From: Bacilli bacterium
GTDB lineage: Bacteria; Bacillota_I; Bacilli_A; RF39; UBA660
Direction: 5' to 3'
Length of the DNA: 5,811 nt
Assembly (NCBI GenBank): GCA_900751815.1
Contig: CAADST010000164.1
Location: 1 to 5,811, forward strand
Shown here: piece after piece, positions 5,299 to 5,811 of the stretch
Numbering within the stretch: the stretch's first letter is position 1
Layout of the letters: every line of letters starts with the position of its first letter
Made by a program: the position numbers and the translations under genes
Notes under the pieces: model-generated
What the model was told of the DNA's origin: nothing
The model's database searches: none
Seen by the model: the letters and a program-made list of their open reading frames with translations, nothing else

Positions 5299-5584
5299 AT
5301 AACTTTTCAATATCTAATATATCAGTTATTCTAATAAGTCCACCATCCATGGTAAGTAAATTTAAATTAGTTTTACCTATTAAATCCGTTTCTAGTGTCT
5401 TATCTTTTAAAGTTACTTTTACCCTACTTTTATAAACATGATTACTTGATGCAAATATTTCATTAATTTTTTTGTTAATATCTTTGGGATTATTTCTTAC
5501 TACACTCTTACTACTTCGAAATAAATCTTCGTTGTTATCAAGTTTTTTATTGATAGGATTAGCAAATACTCTAGGTTTTTCCAC
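5297..5584 (-). CDS. Conserved-looking hypothetical protein, 95 residues (GTG start)
   Basis: I do not recognise a named family. Residues 1-33 are polar and probably disordered (MEKPRVFANPINKKLDNNED at the start). A short helix follows at about 34-46 (DINKKINEIFAS). The C-terminal half, from about 52, reads as five alternating short strands: 'YKSRVKVTLKD', 'KTLETDLIGKTNLNLLTMDG', 'GLIRITDILDIEKL'. This resembles a small Sm- or SH3-like beta barrel in which a charged strand pair is followed by a 'G..N..LLTMDGG.I.I.DI' ending; that is inference from pattern only. There is no signal peptide or membrane segment, so it is cytoplasmic. The GTG at 5584 is supported by GAGGTG (5595-5590) five bases upstream; no in-frame ATG is better placed. 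It converges on the EIIB-like gene and diverges from the FtsW/RodA-like gene with 56 bp between starts. Confidence 0.75.
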   Translation of the reverse strand: MEKPRVFANPINKKLDNNEDLFRSSKSVVRNNPKDINKKINEIFASSNHVYKSRVKVTLKDKTLETDLIGKTNLNLLTMDGGLIRITDILDIEKL

Positions 5585-5640
5585 AGCCTCACCTCACTAT
5601 ATTTTATGATAAATTTAGAAAAAAAACACATAATAATAAC
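5585..5640. promoter_or_regulatory. Short divergent intergenic region
   Basis: Only 56 bp lie between the GTG of the 95-residue gene (minus) and the ATG of the FtsW/RodA-like gene (plus). The minus-strand ribosome binding site is GAGGTG (5595-5590). TATGAT (5605-5610, plus) and, on the opposite strand of the same bases, ATCATA/TATCAT-type sequence are possible -10 elements, but no convincing -35 is present on either strand. No Shine-Dalgarno sequence precedes the plus-strand ATG. Confidence 0.3.
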
Positions 5641-5811
5641 ATGAATAAAATTATTAATAGTAAATATATGTTAATTATTCCCTTATTTATTATAATGATT
5701 ATTAGTTTACTTAATATGCAAAATGCTAAAGCTTTAAGTACTTTATATGAACATAATTTAATTAAACAAATAATATTTTTTGGTATAGGTATTATTTTAG
5801 TTATTATAATA
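5641..5811 (+). CDS. FtsW/RodA-like cell-wall polymerase, N-terminal part
   Basis: The first 57 codons of a gene that runs off the right edge. Two hydrophobic segments are visible: residues 10-25 (MLIIPLFIIMIISLLN) and 44-57 (IIFFGIGIILVIII), joined by a short loop 'MQNAKALSTLYEHNLIKQ'. This layout, with an N-terminal segment ending in S-L-x-x-x-x-x-A, a loop with an aromatic residue and the K-Q-hydrophobic entry to the second helix, is how FtsW/RodA/SpoVE proteins (SEDS glycosyltransferases that polymerise peptidoglycan at septum or side wall) begin. The catalytic loops lie beyond the window, so FtsW cannot be told from RodA. ATG at 5641 is the only in-frame start without a stop or loss of the first helix, yet there is no Shine-Dalgarno sequence before it. 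A second ATG at codon 10 also lacks one. The family call rests on a short segment. Confidence 0.6.
   Translation, partial: MNKIINSKYMLIIPLFIIMIISLLNMQNAKALSTLYEHNLIKQIIFFGIGIILVIII

Noticed and set aside
1..5811. CRISPR arrays, tRNA or rRNA genes, long direct repeats
   Set aside because: None were seen on reading both strands.

Overview
The window is AT-rich DNA from a low-GC Gram-positive bacterium. RNase J, the YlxM partner of the SRP pathway and strong GGAGG-type ribosome binding sites point to Bacilli or Mollicutes-like Firmicutes; an uncultured gut lineage would fit, but that is inference. UGA is a true stop here: the ylxM-like gene ends in TGA directly before a terminator, and the tryptophans checked in ftsY and rnjA are TGG. 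The genetic code is therefore the standard bacterial one, not the Mycoplasma code, and the FtsW/RodA-like gene at the right edge implies a cell wall.

Left third (1-1834, all minus strand). A pair of small membrane-anchored proteins sits at the left edge: an Ig-like domain protein (219-668, probably started by TTG) and a second anchored protein cut by the window end (1-208). Upstream of them, behind a strong terminator (711-742), is a stand-alone Bro-N/DinD-like antirepressor gene (739-1602). Its 230-bp upstream region is unusually busy. It holds two extended -10 promoter candidates, each beside or under an inverted repeat, a GAAA-tetraloop hairpin, and a 23-codon leader ORF with a well-placed ribosome binding site.

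Middle (1835-4920). ftsY (3118-2132) and a ylxM-like gene (2131-1835) are co-transcribed on the minus strand and end in a terminator at 1811-1834. They are the membrane receptor and an accessory HTH protein of signal recognition particle targeting. A 119-bp divergent promoter region separates them from rnjA on the plus strand, which has a near-consensus promoter and encodes a full-length ribonuclease J with all catalytic motifs.

Right end (4921-5811). Downstream of rnjA is a small membrane-anchored PTS EIIB-like protein whose cysteine is displaced from the normal phosphorylation site. It converges on an unrecognised 95-residue protein (minus strand), and the two share a bidirectional terminator. 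Diverging from the latter is the first part of an FtsW/RodA-like gene (plus strand, 5641 onwards) with no visible Shine-Dalgarno sequence.

Most of the window is core housekeeping: secretion, RNA decay and cell wall synthesis. The points that repay a second look are the antirepressor gene with its control region and internal hairpin, and the altered EIIB-like protein.
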